The notes under the pieces: generated by a model
What the model was told of the DNA's origin: nothing
The model's database searches: none
Seen by the model: the letters and a program-made list of their open reading frames with translations, nothing else
Translations under genes and position numbers: made by a program
Origin: Photobacterium atrarenae
GTDB taxonomy: Bacteria > Pseudomonadota > Gammaproteobacteria > Enterobacterales > Vibrionaceae
DNA: 64,000 bases
Direction: 5' to 3'
Assembly: GCF_024380015.1 (NCBI RefSeq)
Contig: NZ_CP101508.1
Coordinates: 372,001-436,000 of the forward strand
In this document: piece after piece, positions 1 to 9,580 of the stretch
How positions within the stretch are numbered: position 1 is the first letter of the stretch
How the letters are laid out: each line of letters starts with the position of its first letter

Positions 1-126
1 GCGTTTGAAGGCGAGGCGTTTGGCAAAGAAGGGCAACCGGGGGAGTGGGTTGAGCTGCAGCGCTTGCGTGATTACGCGTTTCCGGAAGCCAACGACGCCG
101 TGCTGAACAAGCTGCTGGCGATGTAG
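1..126 (+). CDS. mutT: MutT, 8-oxo-dGTP diphosphatase (C-terminal end only)
   Basis: Only the last 41 codons are in the window, reading in frame from base 1 to a TAG stop. The peptide contains GKEGQPGEWVEL followed by a short helix ending NKLLAM, which closely resembles the end of Escherichia coli MutT (GKEGQPGEW then a helix ending in K and L residues). MutT is a Nudix hydrolase that removes 8-oxo-dGTP from the nucleotide pool; the catalytic Nudix box would lie upstream of the window and is not seen. It is followed by yacG on the opposite strand, the usual order in gamma-proteobacteria. Confidence 0.85.
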   Translation, partial: AFEGEAFGKEGQPGEWVELQRLRDYAFPEANDAVLNKLLAM

Positions 127-207
127 CCCTGGCTGGAATTGTGAGTTTTAACTGATTCGAACAGCCCTGTGAGCGTCAGTCGCCCACAGGGACTGGTGAT
201 GTCATTC

Positions 208-423
208 TTAATAGCCCATATCTTCCGACCAACCATCGGCATCGGAGAGATCCGGCGCGCCCGGGATCGCTTTCTCTTCATCTGCCCACTCGCCTAAATC
301 GATGAGCTGACAACGCTTCGAACAAAACGGGCGGTACGGGCTTTTGTCGCTCCATTCAACCGATGACTGGCAGGTCGGGCACTTGACGACGGTGATGGCA
401 GCAGATGGATTGGTTTGTGTCAC
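208..423 (-). CDS. yacG: YacG, DNA gyrase inhibitor, zinc-binding
   Basis: This 71-residue protein has the four-cysteine zinc site of the YacG family: CPTC near residues 15-18 and FCSKRC near 33-38, followed by [11 protein letters not shown], the family hallmark. YacG binds the C-terminal region of GyrB and inhibits DNA gyrase in E. coli. The acidic tail after residue 50 is typical. It lies 7 bases after zapD on the same strand, so the two, and probably coaE, are cotranscribed. Family assignment is secure; its physiological role in this organism is inferred. Confidence 0.93.
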   Translation of the reverse strand: MTQTNPSAAITVVKCPTCQSSVEWSDKSPYRPFCSKRCQLIDLGEWADEEKAIPGAPDLSDADGWSEDMGY

Positions 424-430
424 GGATACC

Positions 431-1186
431 TCAGCAGATAGCTAGCTTGAATTCGATCGTGTCCGCAATGCTGGCCCCTTCCTCAAATGGTAAGAAGCGG
501 ATCGCAAAACGGCCACGATGGCCCGATATCATAGGGTAAACCCCATAGCTAGGGCAAATTTCCAGCCGTAGCAAGCTGGCATCCTCGGCGTCATACTGGA
601 AAAAGCCGCCCCGTGCGACCTGGGGTTGGTGCTGGCCGAAATCCCGGGTCAGACGCAGCCAGAGATTCAGTGCCTCGTGCAGTTCATGGATCTGCCTGAG
701 CCAGTTGGCCATATCATTTTGCTTATGGGCCAAAGGTAAGTGGAGCCAGTGATGCAGCGCCGGCAGATCGAAACAGCAGCTCCCGCCCGGAATGGAGAAG
801 CGTTGTTTGATACTGTTGAGAAAGCGATCTTCTCGGAGCTCCTGGCCGAGCCGATTGGCCGTGATCAGCTGGTGATGGGCCAGGTCGATTTGATCCAGCA
901 CGGCCAGCAGCGCCGATTGATCCACGGCATCAATATCCATCCAGGTCTTGAGCTTGGCCCTTAGCTTATCGAGATCCTTGGCCAGCTCGGCTTTGAGCTG
1001 GATTTGATCGAGGATCTCAAGCAGATCGAACAGCGCCCGGAAAAAAATTTGATGCTGCCACTGATCATTGAGCTGGCTGGCATGGCTCATTTGCCGCATG
1101 AGATACTCAAGACGCAGATAAATACGGACTTTCTCATTTAACGGATGTTCAAAACGGTTCGTTAGCATACAGACGTCATCCGACAT
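431..1186 (-). CDS. zapD: ZapD, FtsZ-associated cell division protein
   Basis: The 251-residue protein matches the ZapD (formerly YacF) family in length and in the motifs [16 protein letters not shown] near the N-terminus and [18 protein letters not shown] near the middle. ZapD crosslinks FtsZ protofilaments at the division ring. The N-terminal half is helical and the C-terminal half forms a beta-rich domain ending FKLAIC. It follows coaE by 10 bases, in the conserved coaE-zapD-yacG order. No signal peptide or membrane segment is present, consistent with a cytoplasmic role. Confidence 0.94.
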   Translation of the reverse strand: MSDDVCMLTNRFEHPLNEKVRIYLRLEYLMRQMSHASQLNDQWQHQIFFRALFDLLEILDQIQLKAELAKDLDKLRAKLKTWMDIDAVDQSALLAVLDQIDLAHHQLITANRLGQELREDRFLNSIKQRFSIPGGSCCFDLPALHHWLHLPLAHKQNDMANWLRQIHELHEALNLWLRLTRDFGQHQPQVARGGFFQYDAEDASLLRLEICPSYGVYPMISGHRGRFAIRFLPFEEGASIADTIEFKLAIC

Positions 1187-1196
1187 TAATTCGTTG

Positions 1197-1802
1197 TTAA
1201 GCGTACTGGCGGCTCAGGGGGAGATACTGCTGATGCAGCGCGCTGACAGCCGCTTCAAGTTCAGTGCTGCCGCCGTTGTTGGTGATCACATCATCAGCCG
1301 CCTCCAGGCGCTCCTGGCGCGTTGCCTGGGCAGCCAGAATTTTCCGGACATGCGCTGCATCAACCTGATCGCGTTGCCGGGTTCGGGCAATCTGAACGTC
1401 TTCCTCGACGTCGACGACCAGCAGGCGATGGGCCATGGCCTGGAGGTTGTTCTCCACCATCAGCGGGATCACCAGCAGGCAGTAAGGTGACCGGGCCTGG
1501 CGGATCTCCGCCTGCATTTTTTCCCGGATCAGCGGGTGAAGCAGGTTGTTGAGCCAGTGCTTCAGCGTGCTGTCATTGAAAATCGCCTGTCGTAGCTTAG
1601 CGCGGTCCAGGGTGCCGTCTGTCAGTAGGATGTCAGAACCCAGTTTATCAACAATGGCTTGCAATCCCGGCGTGCCGGGTTCAACCACCTCGCGGGCAAT
1701 GATATCGGCATCGATGATGTCAATGTGGTAGCGGGCAAACAGATCGGCAACGGTGGACTTACCGCTGCCGATCCCGCCGGTTAATCCGACAACCATGGTC
1801 AT
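1197..1802 (-). CDS. coaE: Dephospho-CoA kinase
   Basis: CoaE phosphorylates dephospho-CoA at the 3'-OH, the last step of coenzyme A synthesis. The 201-residue protein opens with the P-loop GLTGGIGSGKST at residues 6-17 and carries the DADIIAREVVEPG region of the family near residue 31. The ATG at 1802 is preceded by AGGAC at good spacing; a second ATG lies two codons in. The gene starts 2 bases after the pilD stop, so it probably shares a transcript with the pilus genes. panB and panC, which supply the same pathway, are also in this window near 35-36.7 kb. Confidence 0.95.
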   Translation of the reverse strand: MTMVVGLTGGIGSGKSTVADLFARYHIDIIDADIIAREVVEPGTPGLQAIVDKLGSDILLTDGTLDRAKLRQAIFNDSTLKHWLNNLLHPLIREKMQAEIRQARSPYCLLVIPLMVENNLQAMAHRLLVVDVEEDVQIARTRQRDQVDAAHVRKILAAQATRQERLEAADDVITNNGGSTELEAAVSALHQQYLPLSRQYA

Positions 1803-1804
1803 GA

Positions 1805-2674
1805 TCAGAGTCCTAAGTATGAAGTCAGGTACCAGCTCAGGATGTCATTTCCCCACAGGATTGCTATCCAGCCGGCAACGGCCAGATAGGGACCGAATGA
1901 AAATGGGGTTTGGGTATCCGAGCTTTGAAGTCGCATCAGGATGATGCCACAAATCGCCCCGACCAAGGAAGACAGCAGCACGACAAAAGGCAGCAGCTGC
2001 CAGCCCAGCCAGGCGCCGAGTGCTGCCAGGAGTTTAAAGTCGCCATAGCCCATCCCCTCTTTGCCGGTCAGGAGCTTGAAGCCCCAGTACAGGCCCCAGA
2101 GCGACAGGTAGCCGGCCATGGCGCCGATCACCGCATCCGTCAGTGATACCGGGCTCCAGCCCAGCAACGCACAGGCCAGCCCGCCCCACATCAAAGGCAG
2201 GGTGATTTGATCCGGCAGTAGCATTTTGTCGATATCAATGAAGGTCAGGGCGATCAGGGCAAAGCTGAACCCGAGCACGGCAATCGCCCATTCGGAAGGC
2301 GGCAGCATCAGGGCGACCGTGGTCGCCATCACGGCGCTCAGCAGCTCGACAGCCGGATAGCGGGCACTGATTTTCGCCTGGCAGTGTTTGCAGCGGCCTT
2401 TGAGCAGCAGCCAGCTCAGGACCGGAATATTCTCCCAGACATGGATGGGGTGCTGGCACTGCGGGCAACGTGAGCGCGGGATACTGAGGCTGAAGGTGGC
2501 GCCGGGCTCGACCGGGCCGAATTCGGGGAAGCACTCGGCGCAGTCGGCTTTCCACTGGCGTTCCATCATCACCGGCAGGCGATAAATCACCACGTTTAAA
2601 AAGCTGCCGATGATCAAGCCGAAAATGGCGGCAAACACGGGAAATAACCAGGGATAGTGGCTCAGCAGTTCCAT
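1805..2674 (-). CDS. pilD: PilD, type IV prepilin peptidase / N-methyltransferase
   Basis: PilD is an inner-membrane aspartic protease that cleaves the leader of type IV prepilins and type II secretion pseudopilins and methylates the new N-terminus. The 289-residue protein has the cytoplasmic zinc domain between the first and second membrane segments (CPQC and CKHC) and the catalytic motifs, including GMGYGDFK near residue 200 with its active-site aspartate. About seven to eight hydrophobic helices are visible. Its substrate PilA is encoded about 3.3 kb upstream in the same run. A 155-base gap holding a hairpin separates it from pilC, wider than usual. Confidence 0.95.
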   Translation of the reverse strand: MELLSHYPWLFPVFAAIFGLIIGSFLNVVIYRLPVMMERQWKADCAECFPEFGPVEPGATFSLSIPRSRCPQCQHPIHVWENIPVLSWLLLKGRCKHCQAKISARYPAVELLSAVMATTVALMLPPSEWAIAVLGFSFALIALTFIDIDKMLLPDQITLPLMWGGLACALLGWSPVSLTDAVIGAMAGYLSLWGLYWGFKLLTGKEGMGYGDFKLLAALGAWLGWQLLPFVVLLSSLVGAICGIILMRLQSSDTQTPFSFGPYLAVAGWIAILWGNDILSWYLTSYLGL

Positions 2675-2726
2675 GAAAGTGTTCTCATATAACAGATTAC
2701 GGCTATTGTAGGGGAATCAGGGGCGA

Positions 2727-2766
2727 GATCCCAGCGCCGAGTTTTCGGCCGGTTGGGGCTGGGATC
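2727..2766 (-). other. Inverted repeat between pilC and pilD
   Basis: GATCCCAGC at 2727-2735 is repeated as its exact inverse GCTGGGATC at 2758-2766, giving a 9-bp stem around a 22-base loop. There is no T-run on either side, so it is not a standard intrinsic terminator. In the pilCD transcript it could act as a processing or stability element that lowers PilD relative to PilC; that role is inference. Confidence 0.5.
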
Positions 2767-2829
2767 TTCGGCGCGCAGCGCATGGCTGGCACGGCCGTGA
2801 CGGGGAAAGTGCCGGATGAGCGCGGCATA

Positions 2830-4050
2830 TTAGCCGATCACGCTCATCAGCCTGAAAATCGGCATGTACATGGCCAGTAGCAGGCTGGCAATGAGACCAC
2901 CGAGAAACAAGATGATCATGGGCTCGAGGATTTTGCCGAGGTTATCGACGGTATTGTCGACTTCATCTTCAAACAGGGTCGCCATTTTGTTGAGCATGTC
3001 ATCGAGCGAACCGGACTCTTCCCCGATCTGGGTCATCTGGAGCATCAGTTCGGGAAACACACCGCTCTGGCGCAGGGCGATATGCAGCGGCATCCCGGCA
3101 GCGGTTGCGGCATGGACTTCCTCTACCGCCTGCTCAATATAGAGGTTATCGGCGGTTTTCCCGGCCGACTGCAACCCGGTTAAAAGCGGGATCCCGGCGC
3201 TGAAGGTGGTGGCCAGGGTACGGGCAAACCGGGCCACGGTGGCTTTGAGAGTCAGCTCTCCCAACAGTGGCAGTTGCAGCTGCAGCCGGTGTATCTTGCG
3301 CCGGAAGCCGGGGGCGCGCTTGTACTGATAGCTGGTGAGGATCACTGTCAATGCCAGGGTGGCGGCCATCATGGGCCCATGGGCAATGGTGAAGTCGGAA
3401 GCCTTCAGCACCTGGCGGGTAAACCAAGGCAGCTCGGCGCCAAAGCTGGCAAAAATCTCGGCAAATTGCGGGATCACCATCACCAACATCAGGATAGTCA
3501 CCAGAACGGCCGTAAAGGTGACCATGGTGGGGTAAATCATCGCCTTGATCACTTTTTTGCGCATTGCCTCGTTTTTCTCCCGGTACAGGGCAATACGCTT
3601 GAAGATTTCGCCCAGGTGGCCGGTTTGCTCGCCGGTGGCGACCAAATCGCAGTAGAACTTATCAAACAGCGGTGAGCTGCTCTGCAACGCCCGGGACAGC
3701 GAGGCCCCCGCTTCCACCTGGGCGGTCACCTGAGTCAGGACTGCCCGGGCTTCTGCTTTGTGATGGCTGCTGGCCATCATGTTGAGCCCCTGGACCACAG
3801 GAACGCCGGAGTTGACCATAGTGGCCAGCTGGCGGGTGATGGCGGTGATATCGGTTGGTTTGAGCTGGTTTTTGAGTTTACTGAATGTCGAAGGTTTGCG
3901 CCGTTTGATCTTTTTCACCTGAACCCGCTGTTCGCTCAGCAGGTTGCGGACATCCTGCTCCTGAAACCCGAGCGTGATGCCACTGACTTTCTTGCCGTTC
4001 TGGTTGATCCCGCGCCAGTGGTAATGTCGAACTTTGCTGGGTTGGTTCAT
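2830..4050 (-). CDS. pilC: PilC, type IV pilus inner-membrane platform protein
   Basis: PilC (GspF family) is the inner-membrane platform on which the PilB ATPase assembles pilin subunits. The 406-residue protein has the two tandem GspF domains of the family: the first around residues 70-195 (TRQLATMVNSGVPVVQGL) and the second around 270-395 (FARTLATTFSAGIPLLTGL). Three long hydrophobic helices follow the usual pattern, the last just before the C-terminal MYMPIFRLMSVIG. It lies 63 bases after pilB. The length and motifs are normal, so the unusual tail of the neighbouring PilB has not disturbed this gene. Confidence 0.95.
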   Translation of the reverse strand: MNQPSKVRHYHWRGINQNGKKVSGITLGFQEQDVRNLLSEQRVQVKKIKRRKPSTFSKLKNQLKPTDITAITRQLATMVNSGVPVVQGLNMMASSHHKAEARAVLTQVTAQVEAGASLSRALQSSSPLFDKFYCDLVATGEQTGHLGEIFKRIALYREKNEAMRKKVIKAMIYPTMVTFTAVLVTILMLVMVIPQFAEIFASFGAELPWFTRQVLKASDFTIAHGPMMAATLALTVILTSYQYKRAPGFRRKIHRLQLQLPLLGELTLKATVARFARTLATTFSAGIPLLTGLQSAGKTADNLYIEQAVEEVHAATAAGMPLHIALRQSGVFPELMLQMTQIGEESGSLDDMLNKMATLFEDEVDNTVDNLGKILEPMIILFLGGLIASLLLAMYMPIFRLMSVIG

Positions 4051-4113
4051 CGTCTGACTCCTGATTGACGTTCCCGGGGCTGCGCGCGAAATGGCCCGGG
4101 AGATTGATACCTG

Positions 4114-5964
4114 TTACGACAGTGCCGGGGAGGTTGCCCGGACAGAAATGATCTTGCCGGGGGGCCGGGGGGATGGGCTATCTTTTGCCGATGCCGATGC
4201 CGATGCCGATGCCGATGCCGATGCCGATGCCGATGCCGATGCCGATGCCGATGCCGATGCCGATGCCGATTGGAGACTGAACTGCAATACCCGCTGGAGC
4301 TCATCGAGGCTGGTGATCCCGGTTTCCAGCTTCTCGATCCCGGACTGTTGTAGGGTTTGCATCCCTTCACTGCGGGCGATGTCTTCCAGCTCCAGGGTTG
4401 AAGCGCCGGCGATCAGTGCCTGCGCCAGCCGGCGGCTGAACGGCATCACCTCATAAATTCCGACCCGGCCCCGGTAGCCCTTGTTGCACTCATCGCAGCC
4501 GGTTTCATTGGCCCGGTACAGGGGGATGCCGGGCGTGATGGCCAAAGCGCTTCGGGTCAGCGGATCGAGTGGATCGGGCTGCATGCAATGCTGGCATAGC
4601 CGGCGTGCCAGGCGCTGGGCGATGATCAGGCTCAGCGATGAGGCGAGGTTAAACGTCTGGAGCCCCATGTGGGTCAGCCGGGTAATGGTTTCCGCCGCCG
4701 AGTTGGTATGCAGGGTGGAGAGCACCAGGTGACCGGTCTGGGCGGCTTTGACCGCAATGGAGCCGGTTTCCAGATCCCGGATCTCGCCGACCATCACGAT
4801 ATCCGGATCCTGACGCAGAAAAGAGCGCAGGGCTTCGGCAAATCCCAGCCCGGTGCCCGGGTTGATCTGGACCTGGTTGACCCCGGGCAGGTTGATCTCG
4901 ACCGGATCTTCGGCGGTGGAAATATTGCGCGACTCGGTGTTGAGGATGGTCAGGCCGGTATAGAGGGACACGGTTTTACCGCTGCCGGTCGGCCCGGTCA
5001 TCAGGATCATCCCCTGCGGTTTTTGCAGCGCATCCAGATACGCCTGTTTCTGTTGCGGATTATAGCCGAGGGCATCAATGTCCAGGCTGGCGCTGGCACC
5101 GTCGAGGATCCGCAGCACCACTTTCTCGCCCCACAGGGTCGGCAGGGTCGAGACCCGCAAGTCAATCGCCAGGGTCGGCGAGAGCCGCAGTTTGATCCGC
5201 CCGTCCTGGGGCAGGCGCCGCTCGGCAATATTGAGCTTGGACATCACTTTGAGCCGGGTCGACAGGCGGCGGGACAGGTGCGCCGGCGGGGTGGCGTGCT
5301 GATGCAAGATGCCGTCGCAGCGAAAGCGGATGCGGTAGGTTTCCTCATAAGGCTCGAAATGAATGTCGGACGCTTGTTTGCGCACCGCATCGAGCAGCAC
5401 CTGGTTGATGTAGCGGGTAACCGGGGCGCTGTCCTGGCTCAGATCGGTGGCGGTATCCTCGAATTCGCCTTCACTCAAATCAACCAGCTCGCCGAGATCG
5501 CTGTCACTGAGGCTGCGCTGGTGGCTGGTCTCGCCGATTTCGCTGCCGTACAGGCGTCGGATCGCACTGTCGAGCTGCTTGCACTCAAGCAGCAGCGGTT
5601 CGATGGATTTGCCGGTGGCAAAGCGGAACTCATCCAGGGCATCAAGCTGGGTCGGATCGCTCAGGCCGACATACAGGGTGGTTTCACTCTGGCTGAGTGG
5701 TAAGACCCGGTGGCGCAGGATCAGCTCGCGCTGGTTGAGTTGCTGGCAGCAGGCGGTGTAGTCGTACTGGTGGACATCGACCAGGGCGACGGCAAACAGG
5801 TGCTCGAGCTGGCGGGCCAGCTCGGCGCTGGTGAACAGCCCGAGCCGGATCAGGGCCGACGGCACCGGCATGCCGTCGGCCTCGACTGTATCCACTACTT
5901 GTTGCCGCTGCACCGGGCTGAGCAGCCCAGCCTGGCGCAGGGTCGAAGCGAGGTGGGTGTGCAT
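4114..5964 (-). CDS. pilB: PilB, type IV pilus extension ATPase with Ser-Ala repeat tail
   Basis: PilB is the hexameric cytoplasmic ATPase that powers pilus extension. Seen here are the N-terminal MshEN-like domain, Walker A GPTGSGKT, the Asp box and Walker B region (DPDIVMVGEIRD), the His box, and a zinc tetracysteine (CQHC then CDEC). The ATG at 5964 overlaps the pilA stop (TAATG), implying translational coupling; a GTG five codons upstream at 5979 is the alternative. The normal family C-terminus ends near LQRVLQFSLQ. Here about 51 extra residues follow: 14 Ser-Ala pairs encoded by a hexanucleotide repeat, then a 23-residue unrelated tail. Family members are usually about 560-570 residues; this one is 616. 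Whether the tail affects pilus function is unknown. Confidence 0.94.
   Translation of the reverse strand: MHTHLASTLRQAGLLSPVQRQQVVDTVEADGMPVPSALIRLGLFTSAELARQLEHLFAVALVDVHQYDYTACCQQLNQRELILRHRVLPLSQSETTLYVGLSDPTQLDALDEFRFATGKSIEPLLLECKQLDSAIRRLYGSEIGETSHQRSLSDSDLGELVDLSEGEFEDTATDLSQDSAPVTRYINQVLLDAVRKQASDIHFEPYEETYRIRFRCDGILHQHATPPAHLSRRLSTRLKVMSKLNIAERRLPQDGRIKLRLSPTLAIDLRVSTLPTLWGEKVVLRILDGASASLDIDALGYNPQQKQAYLDALQKPQGMILMTGPTGSGKTVSLYTGLTILNTESRNISTAEDPVEINLPGVNQVQINPGTGLGFAEALRSFLRQDPDIVMVGEIRDLETGSIAVKAAQTGHLVLSTLHTNSAAETITRLTHMGLQTFNLASSLSLIIAQRLARRLCQHCMQPDPLDPLTRSALAITPGIPLYRANETGCDECNKGYRGRVGIYEVMPFSRRLAQALIAGASTLELEDIARSEGMQTLQQSGIEKLETGITSLDELQRVLQFSLQSASASASASASASASASASASASASASAKDSPSPRPPGKIISVRATSPALS
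4187..4270 (-). repeat. Perfect hexanucleotide repeat, 14 x GCCGAT, inside pilB
   Basis: Fourteen uninterrupted copies of GCCGAT (plus strand) occupy 84 bases. In the pilB frame each unit encodes Ser-Ala. Because the unit is six bases, slippage changes tail length by two residues without shifting frame. A perfect tract of this length is a strong candidate for length variation between strains or cells. Confidence 0.97.
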
Positions 5965-6422
5965 TAGCTTGCTGGACACCAGTCAGTGCTACCGGCACCG
6001 GTACAGGTAACAGTCCAAACAACGCCGTTAGTATCAAGTGTTGGAGTTAGCGCAACAACGGCATCTGTCGGGAGAGAGCCCTTTGCTTTACCTTTAGTTA
6101 CAGAAACTGTAATCTTCGAGTTTGCATCCACAGTACCTAAAGTTGCTTGTTTTACGCTTGAAGACACTTCAAAGCTATCATTGCCTTTGGCAAAAGTTTG
6201 TTTTGCGGGTACACCACCTTTACCATCTGTACAGTCAGTTTTTCCTCCTAATAAGCAGATACCAATAGCCGTTTTAAAAGCCGCTGTTGCATTCAACATT
6301 TCACTAGCATGAGCTCGCTTGGTGTAGTTCTGGTAGGCTGGCACAGCAAATGCACTTAATACCCCGATAATCGCCACCACGATCATCAGTTCAATCAGTG
6401 TAAACCCTTGTTGTTTCTTCAT
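5964..6422 (-). CDS. pilA: PilA, major type IV pilin precursor
   Basis: The 152-residue prepilin has the short basic leader MKKQQG, a cleavage site before Phe7, Glu at mature position 5 and the hydrophobic helix [19 protein letters not shown] of type IVa pilins. Two cysteines near the C-terminus ([12 protein letters not shown]) would close the disulfide-bonded D-region. PilD in this cluster would process it. The part encoding the globular domain is clearly poorer in GC than its neighbours (27 of 60 bases at 6061-6120 against 39 of 60 at 5401-5460), as expected for a diversifying surface antigen acquired or exchanged between strains. AAAGGA lies at good distance before the ATG. Confidence 0.95.
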   Translation of the reverse strand: MKKQQGFTLIELMIVVAIIGVLSAFAVPAYQNYTKRAHASEMLNATAAFKTAIGICLLGGKTDCTDGKGGVPAKQTFAKGNDSFEVSSSVKQATLGTVDANSKITVSVTKGKAKGSLPTDAVVALTPTLDTNGVVWTVTCTGAGSTDWCPAS

Positions 6423-6791
6423 TACTTTATCCTTTCTTTGTCCAAGATGACGAAATCATTTCAGTGCGTTCAGAATATTTATATTTGCAACTGTGTGAAT
6501 ATGGTTGTCGGGATTTCTCGGCGCAGCAGAGAGAAAATGTGGCGGTTGTTTCACGGGTTACATCCCGGCGTCGGGAGAGGGCACACTTTTTCTGAGGAAT
6601 TGATAAAGCGGGTAATAGTACGGATAGAGAAATGGCGTGGAAATGAGCAGGGGAAATGCCAACCCGTGTTGCCGGCTTGTTTTAGGCGAGGAGATGGATG
6701 GATTCAAATGCAGAAAAATCAGTGAGGTGCCCCGGCATCATGGGCCGGCCGGGGCGGGTGTTATCGGTCGTGCGGGGTCAGGGAAGGCGGT
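6423..6791. other. Gene-free region between nadC and pilA
   Basis: No credible gene is present in these 369 bases. It must hold the pilA promoter on the minus strand; a weak sigma-70-like pair (TTCACA, 16-base spacer, TATTCT) ends about 60 bases before the pilA ATG. Near nadC there is an 8-bp hairpin, GCCCCGGC at 6729-6736 with GCCGGGGC at 6748-6755, which could end the nadC message although its T-run is about 10 bases away. Confidence 0.5.
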
Positions 6792-7775
<984 letters not shown>

Positions 7776-7877
7776 CTAGGGCGTGCTTCATGATTTGTGT
7801 TTGTGGCGCAGCCGGCGCTTGATCTCCGTCGGCCAGTCGTTAGGCTGTGCAGCAGACAACCGATGCAGGATCAACTC

Positions 7878-8423
7878 ATGTTCACAATTAACCAGACCCA
7901 CTGGCTGGCCGGGGTCTCCCATGTGCCGTCGCCATTTTATGATCAGCGCCCGGACAGCCAGGATATCTCGCTGCTGGTGGTGCACAACATCAGCCTGCCG
8001 CCGGGCCGGTTTGGCGGCCCCTACATCGAGCAGCTGTTCACCGGTAAACTCGATCCGAATGAACATCCGTATTTTGCTCAAATATCAGGCTTTCGTGTTT
8101 CCGCTCATTGTTTAATTAGACGGGATGGCGGTATTATCCAGTTCGTTCCGTTTGATTGTCGGGCCTGGCATGCCGGGGTATCACAATTTGCCGGGCGTGA
8201 GCGGTGTAACGATTACTCGATCGGCATCGAGCTCGAAGGGACGGATCATCTGCCTTATACCGAGGCGCAGTACGATGCGTTGACGGCATTGACCCGGACC
8301 TTGATGGCGCGATATCCCGCAATCACTCGCGAGCGGATCACCGGGCATGAGTTTATCGCCCCGGGACGCAAAACCGACCCCGGTCTGGCCTTCGACTGGC
8401 AGGCGTTTAAAACAGCGCTGTAG
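7878..8423 (+). CDS. ampD: AmpD, 1,6-anhydro-N-acetylmuramoyl-L-alanine amidase
   Basis: AmpD is a cytoplasmic zinc amidase that cleaves anhydromuropeptides during wall recycling and so keeps AmpR-type beta-lactamase induction low. The reading frame is open from 7797, but the ATG at 7878 is preceded by AGGA at 7-base spacing and gives 181 residues, the family length. Seen: LLVVHNISLPPG with the first zinc histidine, HPYFAQ, SAHCLIRRDG, and ITGHEFIAPGRKTDPG with the later zinc ligands. It stands divergent from nadC and upstream of pdhR. Confidence 0.95.
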   Translation: MFTINQTHWLAGVSHVPSPFYDQRPDSQDISLLVVHNISLPPGRFGGPYIEQLFTGKLDPNEHPYFAQISGFRVSAHCLIRRDGGIIQFVPFDCRAWHAGVSQFAGRERCNDYSIGIELEGTDHLPYTEAQYDALTALTRTLMARYPAITRERITGHEFIAPGRKTDPGLAFDWQAFKTAL

Positions 8424-8462
8424 AAATTGTAACATTTTTATCTTTTTTCAGATTTGGTCGTT

Positions 8463-8479
8463 AATTGGTCAGACCAATA
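8463..8479. promoter_or_regulatory. PdhR operator, distal copy
   Basis: The sequence AATTGGTCAGACCAATA carries the PdhR half-sites ATTGGT and ACCAAT around a 3-base centre, matching the E. coli PdhR consensus. It lies 39 bases after the ampD stop and about 190 bases before the proximal box. Two boxes may allow looping or control of a second promoter. Confidence 0.75.
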
Positions 8480-8609
8480 ATTATTTGCTCACTGCTTGAT
8501 CCCCTTCTAACCTGTTGTGGAGCCATGATGGCCTTGTTTTCACAAGTTTTCATAAGTTGAATTTTTTGTTAAACAGGTCATCGTTCTATGATTTCCATCA
8601 AGTTGCCGG

Positions 8610-8637
8610 TGGACATCTTCAATTATTTCTGTAAAAT
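8610..8637 (+). promoter_or_regulatory. Promoter of the pdhR-aceEF operon
   Basis: TGGACA at 8610-8615 and TAAAAT at 8632-8637 are separated by 16 bases. Transcription would begin near 8645, so the proximal PdhR box falls just downstream of the start, the geometry known for the E. coli pdhR promoter. Confidence 0.65.
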
Positions 8638-8651
8638 TTCCTCCCAAATTT

Positions 8652-8668
8652 AATTGGTATTACCAATT
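8652..8668. promoter_or_regulatory. PdhR operator, proximal copy
   Basis: AATTGGTATTACCAATT is a perfect 7-3-7 palindrome identical to the PdhR consensus half-sites. It lies immediately downstream of the predicted start of transcription, so bound PdhR would block the operon until pyruvate releases it. Confidence 0.88.
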
Positions 8669-8722
8669 ATCCAGCTTCAGGTTTCCTGAGACGCTATAAG
8701 TGCAAGAAGCATAACGAAAAAG

Positions 8723-9496
8723 ATGACTTATAAACGAATTCGCCAGCCAAAGCTCTCTGATGCTATCGAGCAGGAACTGGAGCATCTGATCCTGGAAGGC
8801 ATATTGTCTCCGGGGGAGCAGTTGCCGTCTGAGCGTGAGCTTGCCAAGCAATTCGACGTTTCACGCCCGTCCGTACGGGAAGCCATCCAGCGCCTTGAAG
8901 CCAAACGCCTGCTGACCCGTCGCCAGGGCGGTGGAACGTTTGTCACCGAAAAACTATGGCAGAGTTTTTCCGAGCCGCTGTTGGACTTGCTCAGCGCCCA
9001 TCCTGAAACCCAGCTAGATTTACTCGAGTCTCGCCATGCCCTGGAGGGCCTGGCTGCCTACTATGCAGCCCTGCGAGGCACTGAAGAAGATTTTACCCGT
9101 ATCCGCGACTGCCATGCGCGGATCCAGGACGCCCAGCAGCAAGGCGATCCCAAGGCGGAATCTGCCGCCGTGATGCAATACCTGATCGCAGTCACTGAGT
9201 CTGCGCACAATGTGGTATTGCTGCACATTATCCGTAGCCTTGCCCCGTTGCTGGAGCAAAACGTATTACAAAACTTTGAACTCCTGAACCGCCGCGAAGA
9301 GGTGGTGGACAAGGTGAGAAAGCATCGAGCCAATATTGTGCATGCGATCGTTTCCGGTAAGCCTGAACAGGCCCGTGAAGCATCTCATGCACATTTGGCT
9401 TATATCGAGGAAACACTGTTGGATTTATCGCGTGAAGATAGCAGACGTGAACGCTCTCTTCGTCGGATTCAACAACGCAAGGACGGGCTGGATTAG
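8723..9496 (+). CDS. pdhR: PdhR, pyruvate-responsive GntR-family repressor
   Basis: PdhR represses the pyruvate dehydrogenase operon and is released by pyruvate. The 257-residue protein has an N-terminal winged helix ([45 protein letters not shown], split here across residues 30-75) and a C-terminal FCD sensor domain of the FadR subfamily (residues about 95-225) with the metal- and ligand-binding helices. Two PdhR boxes lie upstream, so autoregulation together with aceE-aceF-lpd is expected. An 84-base gap with a GAAAGGA ribosome site leads to aceE. Confidence 0.96.
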   Translation: MTYKRIRQPKLSDAIEQELEHLILEGILSPGEQLPSERELAKQFDVSRPSVREAIQRLEAKRLLTRRQGGGTFVTEKLWQSFSEPLLDLLSAHPETQLDLLESRHALEGLAAYYAALRGTEEDFTRIRDCHARIQDAQQQGDPKAESAAVMQYLIAVTESAHNVVLLHIIRSLAPLLEQNVLQNFELLNRREEVVDKVRKHRANIVHAIVSGKPEQAREASHAHLAYIEETLLDLSREDSRRERSLRRIQQRKDGLD

Positions 9497-9580
9497 GGGG
9501 CCTCATCTAGGGTGAGACTGCTCTGAAGCACAGTCGCGACATTGTTAGTTTTGTAGATTATCAACGAAAGGATAGATCGC

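Noticed and set aside
4091..4456. A plus-strand frame with a long Asp-Ala repeat
   Set aside because: It is the antisense reading of the hexanucleotide tract inside pilB; it has no ribosome site or homology, and pilB itself is clearly coding on the other strand.
4669..5703. A 344-codon open frame antisense to pilB
   Set aside because: Long antisense frames are common opposite GC-rich genes. The peptide is low in complexity of families, rich in Gly/Gln/Asp, and without a ribosome site; pilB is fully conserved on the other strand.
6461..6500. A sigma-54-like promoter before pilA
   Set aside because: The minus strand reads TTCACACAGTTGCA, but GG at -24 is absent and the spacing to TTGCA is short. 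A sigma-70 type promoter is at least as likely.
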